Shown: positions 45,433 through 53,876 of the stretch, one piece after another
How positions within the stretch are numbered: position 1 is the stretch's first letter
How the letters are laid out: each line of letters opens with the position of its first letter
NCBI RefSeq assembly: GCF_018860855.1
Contig: NZ_JAHKQE010000028.1
Coordinates: 62,001-126,000, forward strand
DNA length: 64,000 nucleotides
Source: Amphritea atlantica
Lineage (GTDB): Bacteria; Pseudomonadota; Gammaproteobacteria; Pseudomonadales; Balneatricaceae
Direction: 5' to 3'
Notes under the pieces: generated by a model
Told to the model about the DNA's origin: nothing
The model's input: the letters and a program-made list of their open reading frames with translations, nothing else
The model's database searches: none
Position numbers and translations under genes: made by a program

Positions 45433-47412
45433 ATGATTTTATACATAGCAGAAAAGCCCAGCTTAGCCCGTGCCATCGCGGATGTGTTGCCTAAACCCCA
45501 TAAAAAACAGGATGGCTTTATTGAGCTAGGTAATGGTGATTGCGTCAGCTGGTGTTTAGGGCATCTGCTCGAACTGGCGGACCCCGCAGACTACAATCCT
45601 GATTTCAAACCGTGGCGGTTTGAGCATCTGCCGATTATCCCCGATGAGTGGAAATTAAAACCTCGGACGAAAACTCGTTCACAGCTAACGGTGTTACGGC
45701 GCTTGATTCGCCAATCGAAACAATTGGTACATGCGGGCGACCCAGACCGAGAAGGCCAACTGCTGGTGGATGAGGTGATTAATTATCTGGGCGCTAGTGA
45801 AACGAAGAAAAGAACAGCGCAGCGGTTGCTGATCAGTGACCTTAACCCTAAAGCGGTGAGTGCTGCCTTACAGAATTTAAAACCTAATAGTGAATTTATA
45901 CCGTTATCTGTTTCCGCATTAGCGCGTTCCCGCGCGGATTGGATTTATGGCATCAATATGACCCGCGCCTACAGTATTCAGGGGCGTAAAGCGGGTTATC
46001 AAGGCGTCTTGTCGGTGGGGCGGGTGCAGACGCCGTTGTTGGGCTTGGTTGTACGCCGTGATGCCGAGATTGAAAACTTTGTATCCAAGCCCTTTTACGA
46101 AGTGCAAGCGGTCGTTGAAACGCAAGCAGGGGAGCGTTTTAATGCCAAATGGAAGCCGAGTGAGAATTGTCAGCCTTATCAGGATGATGAAGGGCGGGTA
46201 TTAAACCGTAAACTGGCGGAAACGGTGATCAGCCGGATCAAAGGTCAACCGGCAGAGTTGCTGAATCTGACGCAAAAACGTAAGCGTGAGAATGCCCCGT
46301 TACCTTTTAGTTTGTCTAGCTTACAGATAGAAGCGGCCAAGCGTTTTGGCATGAGTGCTAAAGAGGTACTGGATAACTGCCAAAAACTCTATGAACGCCA
46401 TAAACTGCTGACCTACCCACGTTCCGATTGTCGTTATCTGCCAGAAGGTCATTTTGCGCAGGCGGCTGAGGTTATCGCGAGTATCACGAGCAATCAACCA
46501 AGCCTTGCAGAGCATCTACCGCAGATTGATGCTAGCCGGCGCTCCTCTGCTTGGAACAATAAAAAAGTCAGTGCCCACCATGCGATTATTCCAACCACGC
46601 GACAGGCGAATCTGTCTTCCCTGAATGATGCCGAGCGTAAGCTTTACACCCTCGTTAGCCGCTATTATTTGGCGCAGTTTATGCCGCCGTATGAATATGA
46701 TGATACTCGGGTTGATCTGCGTATTGCCGGTGGGCAGTTTATTGCTAATGCTCATCAGACAAAGAGTCTAGGTTGGAAACCCCTGCTCTCGGACGCTACC
46801 GAGAAACATAGTAGTTTACCGGTATTGCGTGAGGGGCAGCCATTAACCTGCATTGAGGGGATTTTGGATGAGAAAAATACACAACCCCCTAAGTACTTTA
46901 CGGATGCGACGCTATTAGCAGCGATGACCGGTATCGGTCGTTATGTCACCGATGCCGAAATCCGCAAAGTGCTCAAGGAAACGGATGGTCTAGGAACTGA
47001 AGCGACGCGCGCGGGAATTATCGAACTGCTGTTCACTCGGGGCTTTTTGAGTCGGGAAGGCAAAGCGATCCGCTCCACGGAGGTGGGTAGGGCGCTCATC
47101 AATTGCTTGCCTGAAAGCGCAACGACCCCGGATATGACCGCCTTATGGGAATCTGAACTCGGCCGGGTATGTCAGCAAGAAGCCAGTTATAACAGCTTCA
47201 TGCAACCGCTGGCAGAACGGCTCAAAGAGTTGATTGCTCAGTCATCTCAGGTGGTAATTCCTGATACGCTCAAAGCGCTCAGCCCTAAACTAAAACCAAA
47301 ACGGCGAACCAGTCGAACGGGCACACGTAAACCCGCTAGTGGGGTTAAACGTACGTCAGCGAAAAGTAAAACACCGAGTAAGCCGAGAAAAGCCGCGCCC
47401 CGCAAGGCATAG
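45433..47412 (+). CDS. topB: DNA topoisomerase III
   Basis: 659 residues from ATG 45433, which gives the family start MILYIAEKPSLARAIADVLP; the in-frame GTG at 45421 is less likely. Type IA topoisomerase: TOPRIM domain with the HAGDPDREGQLLVDE motif, and the catalytic tyrosine in LLTYPRSDCRYLP. The last ~50 residues are a basic Lys/Arg/Ser/Thr tail. There is no zinc-finger domain, so this is TopB, not TopA. It decatenates DNA at forks and in recombination. Confidence 0.95.
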   Translation: MILYIAEKPSLARAIADVLPKPHKKQDGFIELGNGDCVSWCLGHLLELADPADYNPDFKPWRFEHLPIIPDEWKLKPRTKTRSQLTVLRRLIRQSKQLVHAGDPDREGQLLVDEVINYLGASETKKRTAQRLLISDLNPKAVSAALQNLKPNSEFIPLSVSALARSRADWIYGINMTRAYSIQGRKAGYQGVLSVGRVQTPLLGLVVRRDAEIENFVSKPFYEVQAVVETQAGERFNAKWKPSENCQPYQDDEGRVLNRKLAETVISRIKGQPAELLNLTQKRKRENAPLPFSLSSLQIEAAKRFGMSAKEVLDNCQKLYERHKLLTYPRSDCRYLPEGHFAQAAEVIASITSNQPSLAEHLPQIDASRRSSAWNNKKVSAHHAIIPTTRQANLSSLNDAERKLYTLVSRYYLAQFMPPYEYDDTRVDLRIAGGQFIANAHQTKSLGWKPLLSDATEKHSSLPVLREGQPLTCIEGILDEKNTQPPKYFTDATLLAAMTGIGRYVTDAEIRKVLKETDGLGTEATRAGIIELLFTRGFLSREGKAIRSTEVGRALINCLPESATTPDMTALWESELGRVCQQEASYNSFMQPLAERLKELIAQSSQVVIPDTLKALSPKLKPKRRTSRTGTRKPASGVKRTSAKSKTPSKPRKAAPRKA

Positions 47413-47448
47413 ACTGCTTTACGCGTGTTTGATACAAAAGGTAATTAA

Positions 47449-47475
47449 AAACGGTGCTCATGGCACCGTTTGATT
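47449..47475. terminator. Hairpin terminator between topB and the MazG-like gene
   Basis: AAACGGTGC (47449-47457) pairs with GCACCGTTT (47463-47471). The flanking A and T runs are short, so it is a moderate terminator, usable by both convergent genes. Confidence 0.6.
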
Positions 47476-47519
47476 AAGACTGCGGGATGTGAGCATTACT
47501 GCTTAGCTAAAAAGGTTAT

Positions 47520-47990
47520 TCAACCTAGTTTAGGTTCATGCCAGTTGATACATTTGAGGAACTTGTGGCCCGGATAGAACTTACCATCACTGCCGGTTTG
47601 ATCCTCTGCTGATTTGATAAAGGCTTCGGGCAGTTCGCCACCACGGTAAACATTCAGACCAACCTCGTTACGGTAATAAGCCAGTGTTTGTTCGACTTCG
47701 TCCTCTGTTTTGCAGAGTTTTGATAGGTTGCTCGCTTGCACCGCCGACATGTCAGTGTCGGCATCAATACCTAGGATATGGGCCATGCCGTAGGTGACCA
47801 CAAGGATATCCGCTACCGCATCACGGACTTCAGACATATCTTTATTGTTAATCCCTTCCACCAGCTCAGCCAGCTCTTCGTGAATCAGGTGTAGTTGTTT
47901 GCCTGCCTTTTCCCAGTCGGGGTTTTGCAGATCGCCTTTCAGGTTGCCGAAGACAGTGTTTAGATAAGATACGTCGGTGAAATTACTCAT
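47520..47990 (-). CDS. MazG/HisE-like NTP pyrophosphohydrolase
   Basis: 156 residues of the all-alpha NTP-PPase superfamily. The Mg-binding pattern EELAEL...E..D appears in LIHEELAELVEGINNKDMSEVRDAVADILV. These enzymes hydrolyse nucleoside triphosphates, usually to remove non-canonical nucleotides. Phage-type MazG and HisE/dCTPase relatives look alike, so the substrate is not assigned. Single gene, convergent with topB. Confidence 0.8.
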   Translation of the reverse strand: MSNFTDVSYLNTVFGNLKGDLQNPDWEKAGKQLHLIHEELAELVEGINNKDMSEVRDAVADILVVTYGMAHILGIDADTDMSAVQASNLSKLCKTEDEVEQTLAYYRNEVGLNVYRGGELPEAFIKSAEDQTGSDGKFYPGHKFLKCINWHEPKLG

Positions 47991-48189
47991 TGTGCTGTGT
48001 ATACCGTTGACAGTTAAAAACGGCCTCTATGATGACGGTTTCACCTCTGAATCGCAATTTTGAAAGGGCGGGAATGCAGTTAATGGTCATTATTGTTGAT
48101 TGCATAATTAGAGAGGGAAGGAAGAACTGTGGTTCTCGGCAAAAAGCATCTCGCTGTTTCTAGCTCGACACGACCTGTTCGCAGGCACC

Positions 48190-48483
48190 TTATTCTGTTT
48201 TAAAATCATAACGATTAGCATTCGGGTCACCTTGCTTCATTTTAATGCTAGGCGAACGCGCAGAACTTACCTTCTTAACGGCATGATTGCCTTGAACGGA
48301 GGTCTTATCACCACTCACACCAGGAGCAATGGGGGCTTTTTCATCACAGTGTGGGTGGCACAGCGCAGATCTATCTATGATGATATCAATGCCCCCGATG
48401 GGGTCATTGCCGGCCATTGCTAGTGTCGTTGATGAAAGTGCGACAGAGACCGCGATGTTAGATAGCAGTAATTTAAGCTTCAT
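48190..48483 (-). CDS. Small exported protein of unknown family
   Basis: 97 residues. The first ~24 form a signal peptide (LLLSNIAVSVALSSTTLAMAG). The mature part contains a CHPHC cysteine-histidine cluster (residues 42-46 region) and a charged, low-complexity tail (KKVSSARSPSIKMKQGD). I do not recognise the family. The signal peptide and the reasonable length support it as a real periplasmic protein. Confidence 0.5.
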   Translation of the reverse strand: MKLKLLLSNIAVSVALSSTTLAMAGNDPIGGIDIIIDRSALCHPHCDEKAPIAPGVSGDKTSVQGNHAVKKVSSARSPSIKMKQGDPNANRYDFKTE

Positions 48484-48577
48484 GAATGTCCCCCAATTGT
48501 ACTTTGTATTGTGAGAACCGTGCGCTCATTCCCTCGTTACTATTCAGAGTATATAGCATGGATGAATGGAACCTTAA

Positions 48578-48700
48578 AACTATCTTGAAGCACGTAACAT
48601 TGCTTATCGAAATGCTAAAAACTCTTTGGTTTTGACCGCGGCGGGCGGTGGCTTTTTTGAAGAAGTGTTTGGTGCTGAGTCGGATGTGATGAGAAGGTGA
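48578..48700 (+). pseudogene. Possible remnant of a protein-coding gene
   Basis: The frame between a TAA at 48575-48577 and a TGA at 48698-48700 reads as 40 residues including EARNIAYRNAKN and TAAGGGFFEEVFG, which look like protein sequence rather than random translation. There is no start codon or ribosome site. Family unknown; low confidence. Confidence 0.2.
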
Positions 48701-48751
48701 CGGGTTCGATTGAAGATGTTGCCAGGTTTGATAGAAGAGCTCTGATACACG

Positions 48752-48781
48752 AAAGCCACCGTTGTCAGACGGTGGCTTGTT
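48752..48781 (-). terminator. Hairpin terminator of ahpF
   Basis: AAGCCACCGT (48753-48762) pairs perfectly with ACGGTGGCTT (48769-48778). Read on the minus strand the T run after the hairpin is short, so termination strength is uncertain. It lies about 25 bp past the ahpF stop. Confidence 0.6.
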
Positions 48782-48802
48782 GGTTGAGTGATGCCGCGTT
48801 GA

Positions 48803-50365
48803 TTACTGACGAATCAAGTAATCAAACGCCCCGAGTGCAGCGGTTGCACCGGCGCCCATAGAGATAATGATCTGCTTGAACGGCACGGTAGTGACATCGC
48901 CAGCAGCAAACACGCCCGGCATACTGGTTTGGCCTCGGTCGTCGATAACGATCTCGCCGCGGTTGCTCAGTTCGATAGTGTTTTTCAAAAAGTCGCTGTT
49001 GGGCACTAATCCGATCTGGACGAAAATACCGTCTACATTGACAACGTGGCTTTCGTCGGTGCTCCGATCTTTATACGAAAGGCCAGTGACCTTATTGCCA
49101 TCCCCCAGTACTTCGGTGGTCATAGCCTCTTTAATAATGGTGATGTTAGGCAGTGATTCTGCTTTTTTCACCAACACCGCATCGGCCCGTAAGATATCGG
49201 AAAATTCCAATACCGTTACATGTTCAACAATTCCAGCAAGGTCGATCGCGGCTTCGATGCCGGAGTTACCGCCACCAATGACGGCTACGGGCTTGCCTTT
49301 AAATAGAGGGCCATCACAGTGCGGGCAGAAGGCGACCCCTTTAGTTTTATATTGCTCTTCGCCGGGGACGTTCATTTCGCGCCAGCGGGCACCGGTGGCT
49401 AGAATCACCGATTTAGCGGTTAAGATAGCACCGTTCTCCAGTTCAACCTGTTTGACCTGTTGGCCATCAGGCCCCGCTATGTCACGGATATCGACGGCAC
49501 GCTGGTTCGTCATCACATCGATGTCATACTCTTTGACGTGCTCTTCTAGTCCCGCGACCAGCCTAGGGCCATCGGTTGCCTTAACCGAAATAAAGTTCTC
49601 GATAGCCATGGTATCCATCACCTGGCCACCAAAACGGTCAGCGACAATACCGGTACGAATGCCTTTACGGGCAGCGTAAATCGCGGCGGATGCGCCGGCG
49701 GGGCCGCCACCGACGACCAGCACATCAAAGGGTGCTTTAGCGGCGAGTGCTGCGGCTTGTTTCTCGTCGGCACTATCATCGACCTTGTTAATAATCTCTT
49801 CTAATGTCATGCGGCCATTGCCAAAGGGTTGGCCGTTTAACATTAGGGTTGGCACTGCCATGATACCGAGTTCTTCCACTTCTTGTGGGAAGACTCCGCC
49901 ATCGATCATGGTTGCGCTGATGTTGGGGTTCAGTATTGCCATCAAATTAATGGCCTGAACTACATCGGGGCAGTTGTGGCATGAAAGCGAGATATACACT
50001 TCAAAATTGAGTGGCTTGGTCAGGCTTTTTGCCTGCGCCTGTAGCGCTTCACTTTCTTTACTCGGGTAGCCACCGGCTTGTAGCAGGGCTAACACTAGCG
50101 AGGTGAACTCATGCCCCATCGGCACACCGGCAAAGGTGACTCTGGCGACTTCTCCTTTAGGCGCAATCGCCATGCGGGGTACGCGGCCTGAATCATCGGT
50201 TTTGATGTTTAGGGTTATGTTGGCTGATAGCTCAGCGATCTCTTTCGCGAGTGCTTCCAGCTCTTTTGATTTTGGAGTTTCGTTTACAGACACCGTCAAC
50301 TCAATCGGACTATCGATTTTCTGAAGGTAGGTGCCCAGTTGTTGTTTCATGTTGCTGTCTAACAT
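48803..50365 (-). CDS. ahpF: Alkyl hydroperoxide reductase subunit F
   Basis: 520 residues, the full AhpF length. Two thioredoxin-like N-terminal modules carry the SCHNCPDV redox site. The FAD domain has [19 protein letters not shown] and the thioredoxin-reductase-like disulfide [10 protein letters not shown], with the NADH-binding [16 protein letters not shown]. It passes electrons from NADH to AhpC. It is downstream of ahpC with 144 bp between, containing a large hairpin. Confidence 0.96.
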   Translation of the reverse strand: MLDSNMKQQLGTYLQKIDSPIELTVSVNETPKSKELEALAKEIAELSANITLNIKTDDSGRVPRMAIAPKGEVARVTFAGVPMGHEFTSLVLALLQAGGYPSKESEALQAQAKSLTKPLNFEVYISLSCHNCPDVVQAINLMAILNPNISATMIDGGVFPQEVEELGIMAVPTLMLNGQPFGNGRMTLEEIINKVDDSADEKQAAALAAKAPFDVLVVGGGPAGASAAIYAARKGIRTGIVADRFGGQVMDTMAIENFISVKATDGPRLVAGLEEHVKEYDIDVMTNQRAVDIRDIAGPDGQQVKQVELENGAILTAKSVILATGARWREMNVPGEEQYKTKGVAFCPHCDGPLFKGKPVAVIGGGNSGIEAAIDLAGIVEHVTVLEFSDILRADAVLVKKAESLPNITIIKEAMTTEVLGDGNKVTGLSYKDRSTDESHVVNVDGIFVQIGLVPNSDFLKNTIELSNRGEIVIDDRGQTSMPGVFAAGDVTTVPFKQIIISMGAGATAALGAFDYLIRQ

Positions 50366-50420
50366 AAATCACCATCCGGATTGAATTGAGTTAAAAGATA
50401 TTGAGCGGTAGGTTAAATCC

Positions 50421-50456
50421 CCCACCATCAACGCTTTTAAGAAGCGTGATGGTGGG
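50421..50456 (-). promoter_or_regulatory. Large intercistronic hairpin between ahpC and ahpF
   Basis: CCCACCATCA (50421-50430) pairs with TGATGGTGGG (50447-50456), extended by CGCTT/AAGCG with one bulged A. On the transcribed strand no clean T run follows. It could be an attenuator or a 3'-stabilising hairpin that keeps AhpC more abundant than AhpF (inference). Confidence 0.7.
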
Positions 50457-50509
50457 TGTCTTTCTTCTGCGATGGGGTAGCCTATAAAAGCCCCGTCATC
50501 GCTGGTGGA

Positions 50510-51067
50510 TCAGATTTTGCCGACGAGATCGAGTGATGGTGCTAAAGTCGCTTCACCTTCTTTCCATTTCGCTGGGCAAACTTCACCTGGGTGAGCTGCA
50601 ACATATTGTGCGGCTTTGATTTTGCGCATCAGGTCGTCAGCATCACGGCCAATACCTTCGGCAGTGATTTCCATCGCTTGAATCACACCTTCTGGGTCGA
50701 TCAAGAAGGTCGCACGATCCGCAAGGCCTTGGCCTTCACGCAGTACACCAAAGTTGTTAGTAATAGTGGCAGTCTGATCACCAACCATGTAATAGTTGAT
50801 AGTGCCGATAGCGTCAGAGGTGTCGTGCCAAGCTTTATGGCAAAAGTGTGTGTCGGTAGAAACAGAGAACACTTCAACGCCCATTTTTTTCAGCTCTTCA
50901 TATTTGCTGCCGAGGTCTTCCAGTTCGGTTGGGCAGACAAAGGTGAAGTCAGCAGGGTAGAAAAAGAAAACAGCCCATTTGCCTAATACATCCGCTTCGG
51001 TGATATCGACGAATTCGCCCTGTTTGAACGCTGTAGCTGAGAAAGGTTTGATAGTTGTGTTGATCAT
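50510..51067 (-). CDS. ahpC: Alkyl hydroperoxide reductase subunit C (peroxiredoxin)
   Basis: 185 residues from ATG 51067 with GGAG 8 nt upstream; an in-frame GTG 9 bp before would add 3 residues. Typical 2-Cys peroxiredoxin: peroxidatic Cys45 in FTFVCPTEL, resolving Cys164 in EVCPAKW, and [14 protein letters not shown]. It reduces organic peroxides and H2O2 in the cytoplasm, recycled by AhpF encoded next. Confidence 0.97.
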   Translation of the reverse strand: MINTTIKPFSATAFKQGEFVDITEADVLGKWAVFFFYPADFTFVCPTELEDLGSKYEELKKMGVEVFSVSTDTHFCHKAWHDTSDAIGTINYYMVGDQTATITNNFGVLREGQGLADRATFLIDPEGVIQAMEITAEGIGRDADDLMRKIKAAQYVAAHPGEVCPAKWKEGEATLAPSLDLVGKI

Positions 51068-51487
51068 GATAGTCACTCCAGTGAGTAAGATGTTGTGTTT
51101 GGGAACGAGATCTATAATGCACTACCGGCCCGTATAGGTTAAATTGATTGTATTTAGCATGTTGATAGCTAATATTTATATAATGAGTTGAGGCGGCTTG
51201 AGCAATACGATACAAAGGACTTCAGTATTGAGATTGTGCGAGGGATTTCTTGTCTTATAAGGGGTATGTGTTGGTATGTTGCATTCTTGGAGACATCGCT
51301 AGTTATTAGCCCTGAATCGCTGCGGGTAGTGAGTAGGTCAATAATGAGTGTTCATCTTTGTTCTGTTTAACTTCCAGTCTTATGTAGGAAGTTACAGAAT
51401 TGACCTGAGGTTTAGATACTCAGCACTGGCCGTATAGGCCCTTCAGACGAAGGCCAGATTTAGTTTTACCACTGGCGAGTTCACTAT
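51068..51487. other. Intergenic region between ahpC and acxR
   Basis: About 420 bp. The ahpC promoter must lie at the left end (a TATAGA -10-like element on the minus strand near 51110), and I saw no convincing OxyR site. A short hairpin GGCCCTTC/GAAGGCC at 51437-51455 could end acxR transcription but lacks Ts. The 9-mer CCGTATAGG occurs at both 51130-51138 and 51430-51438. Confidence 0.45.
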
Positions 51488-53497
51488 TTATCCATAGGCT
51501 GAACGGTCAATTCCATACTTGTTCAGCTTGTTATACAGGGTGCTTTTGGCAATATTTAACTGTTTGGCGGCTTGGGTGAGATTACCTCCGTGCTCTTGAA
51601 TAGCACGACAGATCACCTCTTTTTCTGCTTGATCTAGAGGGTTTACCGTCGCGACAGTCTGATCATTGTGAGCCTCATGAGTAGTGGGTGTTATGTTTTG
51701 CAGAGGACTCGGTAGATCGTCTGGTGTGAGTTCTTCACTATCGGTTAGAAAATAGGCGGCTGTGATAAGGTTACTTAATTCGCGAATATTACCGGGCCAA
51801 CGGTGATGTTGCAGTAGAGACTGTAACGCCGGACTGATTGTCTTTTTCGGCCCCCCATGTTGTGCGGTTAACCCCTCGAGTATATGTTCAGCCAGTACTA
51901 GAATATCTTCGTTACGCTCTCTTAGGGGGGGAATTGTCAGAATCATTGATGATATACGGTAGTATAGATCCATGCGAAAGCGTCCTTCCGTTACTTCCTG
52001 CGCAAGATTTCTATTGGTCGCAGCAATCAAACGAAAATTTACTTTACGAGGGTAGGTTTCACCGATGCGACAGATCTCTGACTCCTGTAATACACGGAGA
52101 AAAATAGGCTGCAAATCGAGAGGCATCTCACCTATCTCATCTAAAAAGAGAGTGCCACCGTTAGAGGCCTCGATTTTACCGATCATCCCTCCACGGCGAG
52201 CGCCAGTAAAAGCTCCTTCTATATAACCAAACAACTCACCTGCTAATAGGTCTCTGGATAAGCTTCCGCAGTTAAGGGCGATAAATTCTTTGTTGTTTGC
52301 CTGACTCATTTCATGCATTGCATTAGCAAACATCTCTTTGCCAACGCCAGTTTCACCCTGCAGTAATACTGGGATTGGGGTTTTTGCTAAGCGGGTAGCT
52401 TGCTTTATAGATTTTTGGAATAGTGCACTATTACCGACTAGCCGTGAAAACCCTTTTTTATTATTGTCAGTAATTATGTTGGTTTCTTTGGGCAATTTTT
52501 GTGTTGGGTTGTGCCGAGGAGTAGGGAAAGGCACGATAGCTATAAAGCCAATATGCTCGCCATGATGGTAGATGGGCTCAACCCATTCTGGCTGAAGTTG
52601 GTGAATAATAGATGTTAACTGTCCTGAAAAAGGCTCATTTTTGTTTAGGCTAAGGATAGGATCAAAAGGACTCAAGTTTATTTTAAGGCCGCGGGCGGCT
52701 AGCACTCGATCTGCTTGATGATTAGAACGTATTAGATAGCCATTAAGATCTAACAGGAGCAGACCGTCATTTCTTGGAATACTGAAAAGCTCGAGGGTTA
52801 TACCCAGTAATTGGTCACGTTTTGCTAGTTGTTGTTGTACCAGTTGACCTTCGATTAGGTGGGCTCCGGAAACGGCTAGTGCCAGACAGTAGTCATGCAG
52901 TGTTTCTTTGAGGCCGGAGATATTTACTGCCCCTAAAATGGTGTTTTCAAATGGATCGCGAATGACTGCAGCAGAGCAGGTCCAAATATTTATATTTTCG
53001 CAAAAATGCTCAAATGCGTGCACCTGTATAGATGAGCCTGTACGGAGTGCTGTGCCAATAGCATTTGTACCGGCAATTTGTTCGCTCCAGTTAACGCCGG
53101 GAACCAGCCTGTAATTATTGGCTAAGTCGAGGGTGTTATCATCCCCTTGTGAGCATAGAATCGTCCCGTCAGGAGCGACTAAATGCATAATGGTTCCAGA
53201 ATCCGCCAATAAATTTTCAGCATCACGAATAATGGGTTTAGCTGCAGTGATAAGGCCCTGATAATCTTCTTTCAGGGAGTCTAGCTGGCACTTATTCATC
53301 CTAACCTCCTTATTGGCGATCAGGGGGTTAACGTCTGTCGAGATGCAGCGTTGCCAAGATGCTTGGATAACTGAGCGGACAGCATTATCTTGAATAGCCC
53401 CTTTATTGAGTAGCACTTCTCTAGCTTTTGCTATTTTCTGGGGATGCTCGACAGCTGCTGTTCCTCGTAAGGAGGTTCTTATATTTACAGGCTTCAT
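51488..53497 (-). CDS. acxR: Sigma-54-dependent activator of the acetone carboxylase operon (AcoR/AcxR type)
   Basis: 669 residues. A GAF-like sensor region (~80-230) and a second PAS-like region (~235-330) come first, then the AAA+ domain with Walker A GETGVGKE (381-388), the sigma-54 contact loop GAFTGA (428-433) and FLDEIGE (451-457). The end is a Fis-type helix-turn-helix (GGNLTQAAKQLNIAKSTLYNKL). It has the AcoR/AcxR architecture and lies divergent from acxABC, next to a -24/-12 promoter. It probably senses acetone or a related compound (inference). Confidence 0.93.
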   Translation of the reverse strand: MKPVNIRTSLRGTAAVEHPQKIAKAREVLLNKGAIQDNAVRSVIQASWQRCISTDVNPLIANKEVRMNKCQLDSLKEDYQGLITAAKPIIRDAENLLADSGTIMHLVAPDGTILCSQGDDNTLDLANNYRLVPGVNWSEQIAGTNAIGTALRTGSSIQVHAFEHFCENINIWTCSAAVIRDPFENTILGAVNISGLKETLHDYCLALAVSGAHLIEGQLVQQQLAKRDQLLGITLELFSIPRNDGLLLLDLNGYLIRSNHQADRVLAARGLKINLSPFDPILSLNKNEPFSGQLTSIIHQLQPEWVEPIYHHGEHIGFIAIVPFPTPRHNPTQKLPKETNIITDNNKKGFSRLVGNSALFQKSIKQATRLAKTPIPVLLQGETGVGKEMFANAMHEMSQANNKEFIALNCGSLSRDLLAGELFGYIEGAFTGARRGGMIGKIEASNGGTLFLDEIGEMPLDLQPIFLRVLQESEICRIGETYPRKVNFRLIAATNRNLAQEVTEGRFRMDLYYRISSMILTIPPLRERNEDILVLAEHILEGLTAQHGGPKKTISPALQSLLQHHRWPGNIRELSNLITAAYFLTDSEELTPDDLPSPLQNITPTTHEAHNDQTVATVNPLDQAEKEVICRAIQEHGGNLTQAAKQLNIAKSTLYNKLNKYGIDRSAYG

Positions 53498-53560
53498 ACC
53501 ATTTTTTTATATTTATTTATAGGTCGTTCAATTCTGCACCGACTGCCATCGTTTTACAAT

Positions 53561-53577
53561 CGTCTGTTTTTCAGACG
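53561..53577 (+). promoter_or_regulatory. Inverted repeat, candidate AcxR site or hairpin
   Basis: CGTCTG and CAGACG face each other across TTTTT, followed by GTTTTAATT. It could be an activator site or a weak terminator; its position about 190 bp before the -24 element favours the former. Confidence 0.4.
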
Positions 53578-53648
53578 GTTTTAATTAGACCTACTCTACT
53601 TTTTATCCTGTTGTAACGGAGTAACTCGTTCGATTATTTTTAATAAAC

Positions 53649-53663
53649 CCGTTTGATAAACGG
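53649..53663 (+). promoter_or_regulatory. Perfect inverted repeat, candidate AcxR site
   Basis: CCGTTT-GAT-AAACGG, a 15-bp perfect palindrome with a 3-nt spacer, about 100 bp upstream of the -24 element. It is nested between the arms of the TCGTTCGAT/ATCGAACGA pair. Confidence 0.5.
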
Positions 53664-53763
53664 TCGATGAACGACTGATTATCGAACGATTCTGTATTTT
53701 TTATTCGTATATATATACTTGGATTTTTATTTAATTATTTGTTTTTTATGGATATTTTTATAT

Positions 53764-53779
53764 TGGCATAGTGGCTGCA
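53764..53779 (+). promoter_or_regulatory. Sigma-54 (-24/-12) promoter of acxA
   Basis: TGGCATAGTGGCTGCA: TGG at 53764-53766 and TGC at 53776-53778 match the RpoN consensus TGGCAC-N5-TTGCA at the invariant GG and GC with correct spacing. Transcription should start near 53790, about 85 bp before the acxA start codon. Confidence 0.82.
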
Positions 53780-53876
53780 ATTGAATCTATTGATCAGTTT
53801 AGACTGATTGAAATACTTACTATGGCAAATCTCACCAGGTAAGCAGAGACAATAAAAATAATATGAGGATAAAATT

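Larger units (their letters stand above)
48484..48802. other. Intergenic region before the ahpF 3' end
   Basis: About 320 bp. On the right lies the ahpF terminator hairpin. A frame with no start (48578-48700, plus strand) encodes a coding-like fragment, detailed in its own entry. The promoter of the exported-protein gene should lie at the left end. Nothing else is recognised. Confidence 0.45.
53498..53876. promoter_or_regulatory. acxR-acxA divergent control region
   Basis: A 379-bp AT-rich region. It contains the sigma-54 promoter (53764-53779) and a series of inverted repeats 100-205 bp upstream of it: CGTCTG/CAGACG (53561-53577), TCGTTCGAT/ATCGAACGA (53626-53634 and 53681-53689) and CCGTTT/AAACGG (53649-53663). 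That is the usual distance of enhancer sites for sigma-54 activators. Confidence 0.7.

Noticed and set aside
51081-51200. OxyR binding site upstream of ahpC
   Set aside because: ATAG and CTAT-like tetramers are present but their spacing (31 bp instead of 22) does not match the OxyR pattern.
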